A stretch of DNA of 64,000 nucleotides from a virus: positions 37,915-101,914 of IMG/VR virus record IMGVR_UViG_3300010885_091183; one strand, written 5' to 3'. Positions 26,366 through 33,990 of the stretch are shown here, piece by piece. Every line of letters starts with the position of its first letter. Positions within the stretch are counted from its first letter, which is position 1. The notes beneath the pieces are model-generated. The model made no database searches. It was given only the letters and a program-made list of their open reading frames with translations, and was not told the origin of the DNA. Position numbers and translations under genes: made by a program.

Positions 26366-27088
26366 ATGACAGAATATGAATTCATCAACCTAGCAACCGA
26401 AAAAGGTCCAGATAAAAAAAACATCAGGACATCTCTAGCAGGCTATTTCCACACCGTCCAAAAAACCCTGCCCTGCGCCCACTATGTCTATGATGCTCTC
26501 TACATCTCACACCATATCCTAAAAACACACCACATCCCCGGCGATATTGCGGAATTCGGTTGCTTCGAGGGTGGCATGAGCGCCAAACTTGCAAAAGTAG
26601 CACAACTCACAGAAAAAAAATACTATATCTTCGACTCATTCACAGGACTTCCTCATGAAGCCTCCTACGAAACCTACGACCCAGAACTCCAATCCATCGC
26701 AGAATTCACCAAGAACCAATACTCTTGCTCCATAAAGAAAGTTCAAGAAAACCTCAAATGGTTCAAAGTAGAAAAACAATGCATCATCATCTCTGGACTA
26801 ATCGAAAAAACACTCCCCAATAACATCAAACCATTCCACACCATATTCATCGATGTGGACCTTCACGATACAGCACAGTTCATCATCAAAAACCTCTGGA
26901 ACCACATCCAAAGCCCCGGCATCTTCACCCACGAAGCCTGCCTCAAAGGATATATGGAACACATCCTCAACCCAGACTGGTGGCATGAAAATCTCAACAC
27001 CAAACCACCAAAATTCCAAGGAAAACCCGGATTGCAACTCGCAGGTTGCCTAGACTTTCTATACAAGGACGAAAATTATACCCTATGA
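26366..27088 (+). CDS. TylF-like class I methyltransferase
   Basis: 240 residues. SAM-binding motif I GDIAEFGCFEGGMSAKLA, KKYYIFDSFTGLP and the metal/acidic motif HTIFIDVDLHDTAQF fit the TylF/macrocin O-methyltransferase family, which methylates sugars. Overlaps the following glycosyltransferase-like gene by ATGA, so both probably modify one glycan. The plus strand here is strikingly poor in G and rich in C-ending codons (ATC, TTC, AAC), unlike neighbours, suggesting separate origin. Confidence 0.85.
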   Translation: MTEYEFINLATEKGPDKKNIRTSLAGYFHTVQKTLPCAHYVYDALYISHHILKTHHIPGDIAEFGCFEGGMSAKLAKVAQLTEKKYYIFDSFTGLPHEASYETYDPELQSIAEFTKNQYSCSIKKVQENLKWFKVEKQCIIISGLIEKTLPNNIKPFHTIFIDVDLHDTAQFIIKNLWNHIQSPGIFTHEACLKGYMEHILNPDWWHENLNTKPPKFQGKPGLQLAGCLDFLYKDENYTL

Positions 27089-28434
27089 AAATATTCATCT
27101 TGGGACATAACGAAGATTCACTCAAAAAGATTCCAGACTTAGAATTCCTAGAAAAAACAGACCTGTCCAAGCTAAATCTACCCGTCCCAAACACCAACGA
27201 CATAGCTGAAAACAGGTTCTACCTCCAAGACCCTGAAACATTCAGCAATTGTCCAGAATATATCGGAACTCTCACCCATAACTTCAACGATAAATACCAC
27301 GACTTAATAGGACTAGAAAACCTAGAATCCATCAAGAACCTCCTAAAACCCGACACAGTCCTAGCAGCAGCACCAACACATGACTTTTTCAAAAACCATT
27401 GGCTCAAATGGACATACTCCTACCACCAAACAATAGAACCCTACATGAAAGACCTATCCAATATCATGGGAATACCACTCACCAACGACGATACACTCTG
27501 GGCAAACAACTTCGTCTGCCACAAAACAGTCTTTATCGACTTCGTCAATAACTTCAGAAAAACCTTCCAAGAAATGCACAAGAAACATGGGTACGACTTC
27601 AAAATCAAAGTCGATGACCCCTCCAGAACCGCTGCATACATCTACGAAAGAGTCGCCATGCTCTACTTCAGCAATAGAAAAGACCTCAAAATCAAAAGAA
27701 TTCCACTCTTAATGGACTCAGTCATCTTCGGATCAAGCGCAGCAGACAACTACAGAACACTCACACAAAGCTGGAAAACAAGCCTCCAAGAGGCAGGTGT
27801 GCAAAAACAGAACATCATGCACATCAGCTACCAAATTCCCCGTGGATATAAACCCGAAATCAAATTCAAATCCGACACCTACAACTACTGCATCAAAATG
27901 AAACTCGAAAACATGCTCAAAGTATTCAAGACAGTCCAATCAGGTAATTCCCACCACCGATATATCTTCTGGAGCGATTGCGATGTTCAATTCTTCCCCA
28001 ATCGACTACAAGAATGGAAAAAATTGATACGCTTCATGGAAGAACAAGATCGTGATATCTACTACCCACACGAATACTCCGAAAATGACACCCCTCTACT
28101 CAACGCCGGTGTCCTCATGTATAAAAAATCTAAATCAGATATAGTTATCGCTTTCTATGAGATGATCCACAAGAGATGGAATGAGATTCTGGAGGAATAT
28201 GATGGCAGAATGCCTGAAATGATTGCGAGATATCCGTTTTTCGACCAATCCCTCATCCGTGAGGAAAAACATAAGATTAACTATGAATTGATTCCACAAA
28301 AATGGCAGATTCACGCTGGAGAGAAACAAGAAGAATACAGGAAAACCATACTTTTCCACCACGCTGTGGATGCTATCACATTAGATGATAAGATAGAAAA
28401 AATGGAAAAAATAAGGAATTGGACTCTTTACTAG
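27085..28434 (+). CDS. Two-domain glycosyltransferase-like protein
   Basis: 449 residues. The N-terminal ~220 residues include LAAAPTHDFFKNHWLKW and DLSNIMGIPLTNDDTLWANN, reminiscent of capsular-polysaccharide DUF4422-like proteins. The C-terminal domain has FWSDCDVQFFPN (DxD), LLNAGVLMYKKS and FDQSLIREEKH, a GT-A layout like nucleotide-diphospho-sugar transferases. Start at the ATGA overlap with the methyltransferase. Codon use changes abruptly near 28,130: G-poor before, ordinary after, so the gene may be a mosaic. Confidence 0.72.
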   Translation: MKIFILGHNEDSLKKIPDLEFLEKTDLSKLNLPVPNTNDIAENRFYLQDPETFSNCPEYIGTLTHNFNDKYHDLIGLENLESIKNLLKPDTVLAAAPTHDFFKNHWLKWTYSYHQTIEPYMKDLSNIMGIPLTNDDTLWANNFVCHKTVFIDFVNNFRKTFQEMHKKHGYDFKIKVDDPSRTAAYIYERVAMLYFSNRKDLKIKRIPLLMDSVIFGSSAADNYRTLTQSWKTSLQEAGVQKQNIMHISYQIPRGYKPEIKFKSDTYNYCIKMKLENMLKVFKTVQSGNSHHRYIFWSDCDVQFFPNRLQEWKKLIRFMEEQDRDIYYPHEYSENDTPLLNAGVLMYKKSKSDIVIAFYEMIHKRWNEILEEYDGRMPEMIARYPFFDQSLIREEKHKINYELIPQKWQIHAGEKQEEYRKTILFHHAVDAITLDDKIEKMEKIRNWTLY

Positions 28435-28895
28435 CCTTCAAACCAGAAAACCAGACGAGGCTTGAATCCTCTCTTCTTAAAAAACTTCATGGATATGAGA
28501 ATAGATTCCCAAGTAACATTGGGCTTGCCATACTTCTTGGAATATGCCTTGAGCACATTCTTGTATTCTTTAAGACTAAGCCAAGAAAAGTTATGAAGGT
28601 CTGGATTGTACAATCTTCCACTCCCAAAATAACGGGCCGTGGCAAGCATTTCTGTCTCAGATGATTCTGGAGATGCATCAAGAGGATTTACCGCAACATA
28701 ATAGGTACAGCACTCAATCACCCTGTGAGATGGATCAGAAGGCAATCCCTTGGGATCATAAAGGGAATCTCCACCACGCACACCAGCCATAATCCCAAAC
28801 ATATCATAGTTCCTTAAAAGATTGATCTCTGCAAAATATTCTAAGGAACCCCTGCTGTCCACATATTCCAGATGAATATTAATGTCACATCCCAT
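28431..28895 (-). CDS. Conserved phage protein of the MGCDIH type
   Basis: 154 residues. Starts MGCDINIHLEYVD and contains FAEINLLRNYDMFGIMAGVRG and LHNFSWLSLKEY, the layout of a small, widely spread phage/prophage protein family of unknown function. The start at the MGCD codon is supported by GGGTGG just upstream; the frame stays open further upstream through duplicated sequence. Its stop overlaps the stop of the convergent glycosyltransferase-like gene. Confidence 0.75.
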   Translation of the reverse strand: MGCDINIHLEYVDSRGSLEYFAEINLLRNYDMFGIMAGVRGGDSLYDPKGLPSDPSHRVIECCTYYVAVNPLDASPESSETEMLATARYFGSGRLYNPDLHNFSWLSLKEYKNVLKAYSKKYGKPNVTWESILISMKFFKKRGFKPRLVFWFEG

Positions 28896-29002
28896 TTTCC
28901 ACCCCAAATGCGCTGAAATCCAATCCTTTTTCCACCACAAATGCGCTGAAATCCAATCCATTAATGTCACATCCCATTATCCACCCCAAATGCGCTGAAA
29001 TT
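28880..29002. repeat. Tandem duplication across a gene junction
   Basis: About 40 nt at 28880-28920 reappear at 28961-29002 (period ~81 nt), with a third, shorter copy of the CAAATGCGCTGAAAT core between them at about 28940-28956. One copy carries the end of the upstream gene, the other the start of the downstream gene. Confidence 0.8.
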
Positions 29003-29371
29003 TAATATCTTGAAACCCTTGTTGATATGCCAGTCCACTCTGCAACAGTAACCCCTAGGATGGATCATGCCCGCTCTATTATAAGATTCTCGACACCTCT
29101 TGTAAGCAATAGCCACATCACTACAGTCATGAAATACCGTAAACTCTTCGGCGTGACCTCCCACAAAACCACTAGCCCCACTACCCGGAACATTGTCCAC
29201 ATCGTCTTTGCAAAGAAATCTGTCACCAACAGGGAAATAAATCAAATATCCATCGATGCACTCTGTACCACTATTCCTAACCATACCACAGAAATAATCC
29301 TTGAAAGCAATCTCTGAACGATTGCGCAACTTCTTGACAATTTCTTCATGTAAAGTAAGAGGCTCTTGCAT
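28967..29371 (-). CDS. Unknown protein upstream of MGCDIH-type gene
   Basis: 134 residues. Helical N-terminus (LTLHEEIVKKLRNRSE), central SGASGFVGGHAEEFTVFHD, several Cys/His (YKRCRESYNRAG, RGYCCRVDWH). No family recognised. Its last codons (NFSAFGVDNGM) lie inside the duplicated segment and are mirrored at the start of the next gene as FSAFGVENGM. Confidence 0.65.
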   Translation of the reverse strand: MQEPLTLHEEIVKKLRNRSEIAFKDYFCGMVRNSGTECIDGYLIYFPVGDRFLCKDDVDNVPGSGASGFVGGHAEEFTVFHDCSDVAIAYKRCRESYNRAGMIHPRGYCCRVDWHINKGFKILNFSAFGVDNGM

Positions 29372-29450
29372 AATTCACTTTTTAACAACAATTAATTTAA
29401 ATTGCAACCTTTTTTATTTCCATCCGATATATAAAGAAAAGGATATAACC

Positions 29451-30317
29451 ATGCTAAATCTTGATCAATATCGCTGCAAAGAAATAGAAAGGTCCATCCT
29501 GAAAAAATCTGGATTGTCCATCCAAGAATCCAAAGACTTGGAGGAAAAAGTTCTCAATAACCTCTACAACAGCATGAGCATTCAGGAAAGAATGATAGTT
29601 GATATTGAATGCCAGAAATTAAACGAATTCTTCTTCCTGCCAAGTTTGGCCATGAAGATGCTCTCCAAGTCTCCTCAAGCCAAAAACGCCAAAATTACAA
29701 AGGAAGACGAGGCTAAAATCGAGAAACCCAGCGGACCACTCTCCATGATCTGGAGTATCATCAAGAAAGTGGGATTGATCACATTCGTTGCTGCCATCAT
29801 ATACCTTGGTTTCCGCTTTGACGCAATCAGGTCTCTTTTCCCTTTCTTGGCACCACTTGCTGACAAGATAGGAACATTATTCAAATGGATAGGCACCGAA
29901 TACCTTTGGCCAGCTTTCCAAGCAGTTGTCAAATCTTCAGCAGATGCAGCTATATGGCTGGTAAAGAAAGCTTTAGAACTTTTTGGATTGACAGATCCAA
30001 TCAAAAAAGCAGGTAAATTCTTAATGGATTCCAGCGAAAAAGCTAATGATTTGATAGGACAAGCATTTGATGCTCTAAGGCCAACAACTTCTGGATACGA
30101 TCCAACTTATAACAGGAGCTCCAAGGACCAATTTGGAAATATAGATGCCAGATCGGTTTATCCAAGCACAAGCAGAGCAGATAAGGATTTGGAGTTCTTC
30201 CGTAATGTCGATTCCAAGGGAGGTCTCGAAAAGGTTATCAAGGACATACCGGGATCAAGCAAAAACCCTTTTGAAACAGATTTAGATCATATGAAAAGAG
30301 TCTTCCTGCCAAAGTGA
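29451..30317 (+). CDS. Tagged-like late protein with membrane segments
   Basis: 288 residues. Start MLNLDQYRCKEIERSI with AAAGGA upstream; the start may be a distant tag variant. Residues ~98-118 form a membrane helix (KKVGLITFVAAIIYLGF) and FPFLAPLADKIGTLFKWIG and IWLVKKALELFGL are amphipathic or hydrophobic. The end is Ser/Asp-rich. It closes the late block and is followed directly by the minisatellite. Function unknown; possibly ejected or inner virion. Confidence 0.65.
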   Translation: MLNLDQYRCKEIERSILKKSGLSIQESKDLEEKVLNNLYNSMSIQERMIVDIECQKLNEFFFLPSLAMKMLSKSPQAKNAKITKEDEAKIEKPSGPLSMIWSIIKKVGLITFVAAIIYLGFRFDAIRSLFPFLAPLADKIGTLFKWIGTEYLWPAFQAVVKSSADAAIWLVKKALELFGLTDPIKKAGKFLMDSSEKANDLIGQAFDALRPTTSGYDPTYNRSSKDQFGNIDARSVYPSTSRADKDLEFFRNVDSKGGLEKVIKDIPGSSKNPFETDLDHMKRVFLPK

Positions 30318-30319
30318 TG

Positions 30320-30552
30320 AGCTTCCCCCATTGATTCAGGAGCTTCCCCTATTGCTTCAGGAGCTTCCCCCCATTGCTTCAGGAGCTTCCCCCCATTGCT
30401 TCAGGAGCTTCCCCCATTGCTTCAGGAGCTTCCCCCATTGCTTCAGGAGCTTCCCCTATTGCTTCAGGAGCTTCCCCTATTGCTTCAGGAGCTTCCCCTA
30501 TTGCTCTAGGAGCTTCCCCTATTGCTTCAGGAGCTTCCCCTATTGCTCTAGG
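30320..30552. repeat. Minisatellite, 11 units of 21-22 bp
   Basis: Unit AGCTTCCCCTATTGCTTCAG plus G, differing mainly in the C-run length (4-6) and CTTC/CTCT. It starts 3 nt after the stop codon of the preceding gene; open frames through it on both strands (ASPIASG / EAIGEAP repeats) lack ribosome sites and are broken by 22-nt units, so it appears noncoding. Confidence 0.85.
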
Positions 30553-30920
30553 AACAAACAATCTTCTTTTCGCCTCCCAAACCACCCAAAAACCCTCCCT
30601 CCAAAATCAAAAAACCTCCCGGCGCATTTTTTTAGGATGCCACCCCGATTGACTTTCCAGCCCATATGGGATAATTCATAAATTGTTGGGGACGAAAATT
30701 TGCAACAATCCCCGTGGCCAAAAAAGGGCTAAGGAGTGAATCAAAAGGAAGACAGTCATAGCGGGTAGGGGGGTAGGGGGGTATCCCATAGTCTAAAACT
30801 TTTTCATTATTAATTGTTTAATTATTTTTTTTGTAAAAATATATTTAAACTATTTTTATCTTATATATTTTCCAGACAAACAATAATAGTAAACTACTTT
30901 TATCTGTATTGTTTATGAAA
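30553..30920. other. Noncoding boundary region
   Basis: No gene seen. It holds a G-run tract GGGTAGGGGGGTAGGGGGG at 30763-30781 and then ~120 nt of very AT-rich DNA before the terminator of the first accessory gene. It separates the late block from the minus-strand accessory block. Confidence 0.6.
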
Positions 30921-30954
30921 CAAAAAAAGGCCCGCCACTTTCTGGGTGGCGGGC
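30921..30954 (-). terminator. Hairpin terminator
   Basis: GCCCGCCAC / GTGGCGGGC perfect 9-bp stem with U-run on the minus strand, ending the leftmost accessory gene. Confidence 0.85.
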
Positions 30955-30978
30955 TGGGAGAATCTCAGTAGGTGCGGG

Positions 30979-31299
30979 TCAAGGTAGTATGATACCATTG
31001 ACATCTACTTTAGAGCCGTTGTTGAAAGGCAGGGACTTGTCGCCCGCCTTGATGTACCAGCAGAAGTCCTGCTGGTAGATTCGGGCAGGGCTGAACTTGT
31101 TTATGCGGGTCTTGGTGGTTGGGGTTGACCAACCACCATTGTTCAGGGTGTAGACATCGTCATGCGTGATGGTGACGATGTCGGTGGCGTGGTACTTGAT
31201 CTTGATCAGACCGTCTTCGATACGGATGGTGGTGTTGTGCGCCAGCTTCTTTTGCTGACGCTTGCCGAGAAACTCTTGGGCCTTCTTGAAAGTATACAT
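30979..31299 (-). CDS. Conserved phage protein (HATDVVT type)
   Basis: 106 residues. Contains KIKYHATDIVTITHDDVYTL and GGWSTPTTKTRINKF, a pattern I recognise from uncharacterised phage and plasmid proteins. Small beta-rich fold likely. AAAGGAG before ATG and a strong terminator after the stop. It has no copy of the repeated promoter right upstream, so it may be read from the next gene's promoter. Confidence 0.72.
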   Translation of the reverse strand: MYTFKKAQEFLGKRQQKKLAHNTTIRIEDGLIKIKYHATDIVTITHDDVYTLNNGGWSTPTTKTRINKFSPARIYQQDFCWYIKAGDKSLPFNNGSKVDVNGIILP

Positions 31300-31343
31300 G
31301 GGTTGTCTCCTTTATTCTTCTTCGCTTCTGAAGCCCCGATTGT

Positions 31344-31550
31344 TCATGCCATCATGATTCTTTCGATGAACGCTGCCGCCTTTACCCAACCTTTCTGGTT
31401 GGCGGTTGCGAGGTATTTCTCCAGAGCCGCAAGGTCGTTACCCTTGCGGGCGATTGCCGCTTGCAGTTGCAAGCCGCTCTCGCTTGCCCGCATTGCAGCG
31501 GACACCCCTGCCCGGAACTCAGCGAGGCCGGGAATGTTGTTGTGGGTCAT
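31344..31550 (-). CDS. Small helical protein, unknown
   Basis: 68 residues, alanine-rich helices (LQLQAAIARKGNDLAALEKYL). AGGAG before ATG; repeated promoter 54 nt upstream. No family recognised. Confidence 0.6.
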   Translation of the reverse strand: MTHNNIPGLAEFRAGVSAAMRASESGLQLQAAIARKGNDLAALEKYLATANQKGWVKAAAFIERIMMA

Positions 31551-31603
31551 GTGGTTGCTCCTGCGAGTGACCTGAAGGTTGCTCTCTGTTGGCTCCCTTC
31601 ATA

Positions 31604-31636
31604 GTTATACGGAAGTTCCGTTTCAAAAATACAATT
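31604..31636 (-). promoter_or_regulatory. Repeated promoter element, copy 1
   Basis: TATAAC at the -10-like place, intact CGGAAGTTCCG palindrome, TTGTAT at the other end. The leader carries the TGAAGG...CCTTCA inverted repeat. Confidence 0.7.
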
Positions 31637-31701
31637 AATTCAGGAATATTTTTGACATTTATCCTGTAGGTACAATTAGCCTAAAGAGTACAAAAAAAAT
31701 A

Positions 31702-31735
31702 CAAAAAAAGAGGAATGCCATCTGGCATTCCTCTT
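31702..31735 (-). terminator. Hairpin terminator
   Basis: AGAGGAATGCCA / TGGCATTCCTCT 12-bp stem with U-run on the minus strand; ends the Zn-finger gene. Confidence 0.85.
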
Positions 31736-31738
31736 TAA

Positions 31739-31945
31739 TCACGCCACAGCCTTGCAGATGTGGCACTTCGGATGCGAGGCACCTTCATGGTGTCCATCGC
31801 CGTGTGCGTTCTCCATGAGGCACTCGTGGAAGCAGCGATGGCACAACTCCGTGCCATCGTTGTCGCCGGTCTGCCGTGTCTTCTTCCCACACGCCAGACA
31901 CTTAATCACGCCACCGATACCGAAACGGTTGTTCTGACTAGCCAT
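31739..31945 (-). CDS. Small multi-Cys/His zinc-binding protein
   Basis: 68 residues. KCLACGKKTRQTG, ELCHRCFHECLM and HPKCHICKAV give three Cys pairs with extra His, enough for two zinc sites. Lies between its own promoter and terminator. Possibly a host-factor-binding or nucleic-acid-binding accessory protein; family not recognised. Confidence 0.7.
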   Translation of the reverse strand: MASQNNRFGIGGVIKCLACGKKTRQTGDNDGTELCHRCFHECLMENAHGDGHHEGASHPKCHICKAVA

Positions 31946-32000
31946 CGTTGTTGTTTCCTTTTAGCCGTTTGAAGGTTGCACTCTGTTGGCTCCCTTCATA

Positions 32001-32033
32001 GTGATACGGAAGTTCCGTTTCAAAAATACAATT
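32001..32033 (-). promoter_or_regulatory. Repeated promoter element, copy 2
   Basis: TATCAC, intact CGGAAGTTCCG palindrome; the leader has the conserved hairpin. The sequence to its right carries a degenerate dyad of the TGTAGGTACAATT motif. Confidence 0.7.
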
Positions 32034-32123
32034 AATTCAGGAATATTTTTGACATTTATCCTGTAGTTACAAGTTATCTAAAGAAGTTTTAGACAAATTG
32101 TACCTACATCCCAAAAAATTGCC

Positions 32124-32152
32124 AAAAAAAAGAGGGGGCCGAAGCCCCCTTT
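32124..32152 (-). terminator. Hairpin terminator
   Basis: AGGGGGC-CGAA-GCCCCCT tetraloop hairpin with U-run on minus strand; nearly the same as the one at 53657-53685. Confidence 0.85.
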
Positions 32153-32155
32153 GGA

Positions 32156-32575
32156 TCACTTCACCAAGCGGTGTGGGACGCTGCGCCAGTTTGGTGGCGC
32201 ACCATAGGTACGCAGTTGCCACCCGCTCATGCGATACCCCTCGATGAGCCACAGGTTTTTTGCGCCTGTGTTGTGGATGTCCCACGCCAAGTCCTCCTCA
32301 GCTTCCTTGCGGCTTTTGTACAGCCCCGTGAGGACATCAGAGGGGAAGTCATCCCAACTGGCGTGAGAGGTGCCATCGTCGTCGGTCCAGCGGTCGTACC
32401 CATCATCGTGGAAGCCCACGGCGATTGGGAACTCGTACATCGCCGTTGCCTCGTACCCGTATTCCTCTTGGGGCAGGTCAGCCCAATTTGCGGGCTGGAC
32501 CGGCTCGTAGTGATACCCGCTGACCTTTTGCCCACTCAGGCCGTCTTGAATCATCTCAAGGGTAGCGGTGGTCAT
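32156..32575 (-). CDS. Acidic accessory protein, unknown
   Basis: 139 residues, rich in Asp, Trp and Tyr (FHDDGYDRWTDDDGTSHASW; KNLWLIEGYRMSGWQL). GGAGA before ATG. Own promoter and terminator. Not recognised. Confidence 0.65.
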   Translation of the reverse strand: MTTATLEMIQDGLSGQKVSGYHYEPVQPANWADLPQEEYGYEATAMYEFPIAVGFHDDGYDRWTDDDGTSHASWDDFPSDVLTGLYKSRKEAEEDLAWDIHNTGAKNLWLIEGYRMSGWQLRTYGAPPNWRSVPHRLVK

Positions 32576-32629
32576 TTCTGAATCTCCAAGGTATCCCTGA
32601 AGGTTGCTCTCTAGTGGCTTCCTTCTATA

Positions 32630-32662
32630 GTGATACGGAACTTTCGTTTGAAAAATACAATT
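32630..32662 (-). promoter_or_regulatory. Repeated promoter element, copy 3
   Basis: TATCAC; palindrome altered (CGGAACTTTCG); 55 nt before the start codon, with the conserved leader. Confidence 0.65.
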
Positions 32663-32718
32663 AAATTCAGTAATTTATTTGACATTTATCCTGTAGGTAC
32701 AATTAGCCTAAAGAATGC

Positions 32719-32760
32719 AAAAAAAAAGACTGACAGAGGAGTTTATTCCTCTGTCAGTCT
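32719..32760 (-). terminator. Hairpin terminator
   Basis: 14-bp stem AGACTGACAGAGGA / TCCTCTGTCAGTCT; the same hairpin recurs at 54955-54998. Confidence 0.85.
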
Positions 32761-32782
32761 CTAGCTGAGGACACAAAACAAC

Positions 32783-33001
32783 TTACCAATCTGGGTGTAT
32801 TTCAAACACAAGTTCAAAAGCCATATCCCCGGCTTTTTTTGCCTCTTCCTCTGAAAAGGTTTTGCCGTAGACCTCATCGCCCACACAGGACTCTGCAATC
32901 TCAGCAATTTCTTGAACGCTCTTGTATCCTCGATACTCAGATACTGCCCAATAAGCAGTATCTGACACAGTATCTGACACAGTTTTTTCTAACATTTTCA
33001 T
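32783..33001 (-). CDS. Small acidic protein, unknown
   Basis: 72 residues, acidic, mostly helical (VQEIAEIAESCVGDEVYGK). A short repeat in the DNA encodes VSDTVSDT near the N-terminus. Own promoter (58 nt upstream) and terminator. Confidence 0.6.
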   Translation of the reverse strand: MKMLEKTVSDTVSDTAYWAVSEYRGYKSVQEIAEIAESCVGDEVYGKTFSEEEAKKAGDMAFELVFEIHPDW

Positions 33002-33058
33002 TTTCTTTGTTGTTCCTTTGGTATCCCTGAAGGTTGCTCTCTAGTGGCTCCCTTCATA

Positions 33059-33091
33059 GTGATACGGAAGTTTCGTTTCAAAAATACAATT
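33059..33091 (-). promoter_or_regulatory. Repeated promoter element, copy 4
   Basis: TATCAC; palindrome CGGAAGTTTCG (one arm changed); the conserved leader hairpin follows. Confidence 0.65.
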
Positions 33092-33112
33092 AATTCAGGA
33101 ATATTTTGGTAA

Positions 33113-33784
33113 TTAAAATCCTGCCTCTTGCCTATTTATCCTATCCTCTATTTTTTCCTTTGAAAAACACCTGAGAGTCGCAATTAACTCAACCCCATCA
33201 ATAGTATCAATGAAAATGTTACTAATAAGGGTTGTCTCCTCATAATCCCCGGAGCCCCAAGTTCTGGAACTCGTATCAACCCTATACGGGTGTTCACTTT
33301 CATAGCTTCTCCTCAAATTCTCCCACTCACTTGAGGTTAGTGGGAGACTAATTCCTCTTTGGATGAGGGAATACTTAAACACTCTGTTTTCTAGCTTATT
33401 CATTCCATTCTCCTTGGGTTGTTGCTGTTGGCTACTTCGCACGAGGCGGGTGACACCCACGACCTCTCCTTTTTCCCCCCGCACAGTCCCATCGTTGGGG
33501 CGGGAGTGGGCAAACGCTAAAGCGGGACTGTAAACATCCGCCCTCTTGGCTGCACTAGCCACAAGGTGGGACACCAGTAAAATTACCCCTTCTTCGGGGG
33601 GAGGCAGATCCACCACTTCCCCAAAAGTGATAGGGGACCACACTTCGACAGGCAGGGAGCTTTCGAGCAAGCTGCCGGGAAAAGTAGATACACGGGCCAC
33701 GGTCCCGCTTGGCGGGATGGTGACTTGGGTGTCTCCTTGCACCAAAGTTATCGCATGAGGTGTCAGGTTCTTGATCTGGTTCAT
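33113..33784 (-). CDS. Fused protein: NLTPHAI domain plus unrelated C-terminal domain
   Basis: 223 residues. Residues 1-118 (QIKNLTPHAITLVQGD, PPSGTVARVS, EEGVILLVSHLVA, VVGVTRLVRS) match along their length the separate 113-aa protein at 33991-34332. A Gln-rich linker (QQQQPKENG) then joins a second domain that has its own ATG at 33403 with AAGGAG before it. The two were probably adjacent genes joined by loss of the first stop. The first family, common in phages, has no known function. AAGGAGA precedes the first ATG. Confidence 0.75.
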   Translation of the reverse strand: MNQIKNLTPHAITLVQGDTQVTIPPSGTVARVSTFPGSLLESSLPVEVWSPITFGEVVDLPPPEEGVILLVSHLVASAAKRADVYSPALAFAHSRPNDGTVRGEKGEVVGVTRLVRSSQQQQPKENGMNKLENRVFKYSLIQRGISLPLTSSEWENLRRSYESEHPYRVDTSSRTWGSGDYEETTLISNIFIDTIDGVELIATLRCFSKEKIEDRINRQEAGF

Positions 33785-33830
33785 TTGAATCTCCTTTTGT
33801 TTGGGGTGGGTAAAGTGTCCTAAAAATTGC

Positions 33831-33866
33831 AAAAAAAGCCAGAGAAGGCTGTGGCCCTCTCTGGCT
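33831..33866 (-). terminator. Hairpin terminator
   Basis: AGCCAGAGA / TCTCTGGCT stem with U-run on the minus strand. Confidence 0.8.
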
Positions 33867-33870
33867 GTAA

Positions 33871-33975
33871 TTAGAGACTAGCGATTGACCCAGATTCGCT
33901 TGGGTAATGTAGACTAGGACTTGGTCCTGTGCCCGTGAAGAGCATCAGGACCAGCGTGGCGATTTCTTTGACCAT
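33871..33975 (-). CDS. Small hydrophobic protein (34 aa)
   Basis: 34 residues: MVKEIATLVLMLFTGTG then a polar Ser/Pro-rich tail. Could be a signal-peptide-like or membrane micro-protein. AAGGGGG lies 7 nt before ATG; sits between the neighbouring gene's stop and a terminator. Short, so tentative. Confidence 0.45.
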   Translation of the reverse strand: MVKEIATLVLMLFTGTGPSPSLHYPSESGSIASL

Positions 33976-33990
33976 GAGTCGCCCCCTTAA

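Noticed and set aside
30331-30681. Open frame across the minisatellite (ASPIASG / RSFPHCF repeats)
   Set aside because: It exists only because the repeat unit is 21 nt and open; units of 22 nt shift the frame and no ribosome site precedes it.
31598-31626. Alternative promoter reading with TTGAAA, 17-nt spacer, TATGAA for the repeated element
   Set aside because: It fits several copies, but in copies 7, 8, 12 and 21 the implied start would lie at or beyond the ribosome site, so the core must be upstream.
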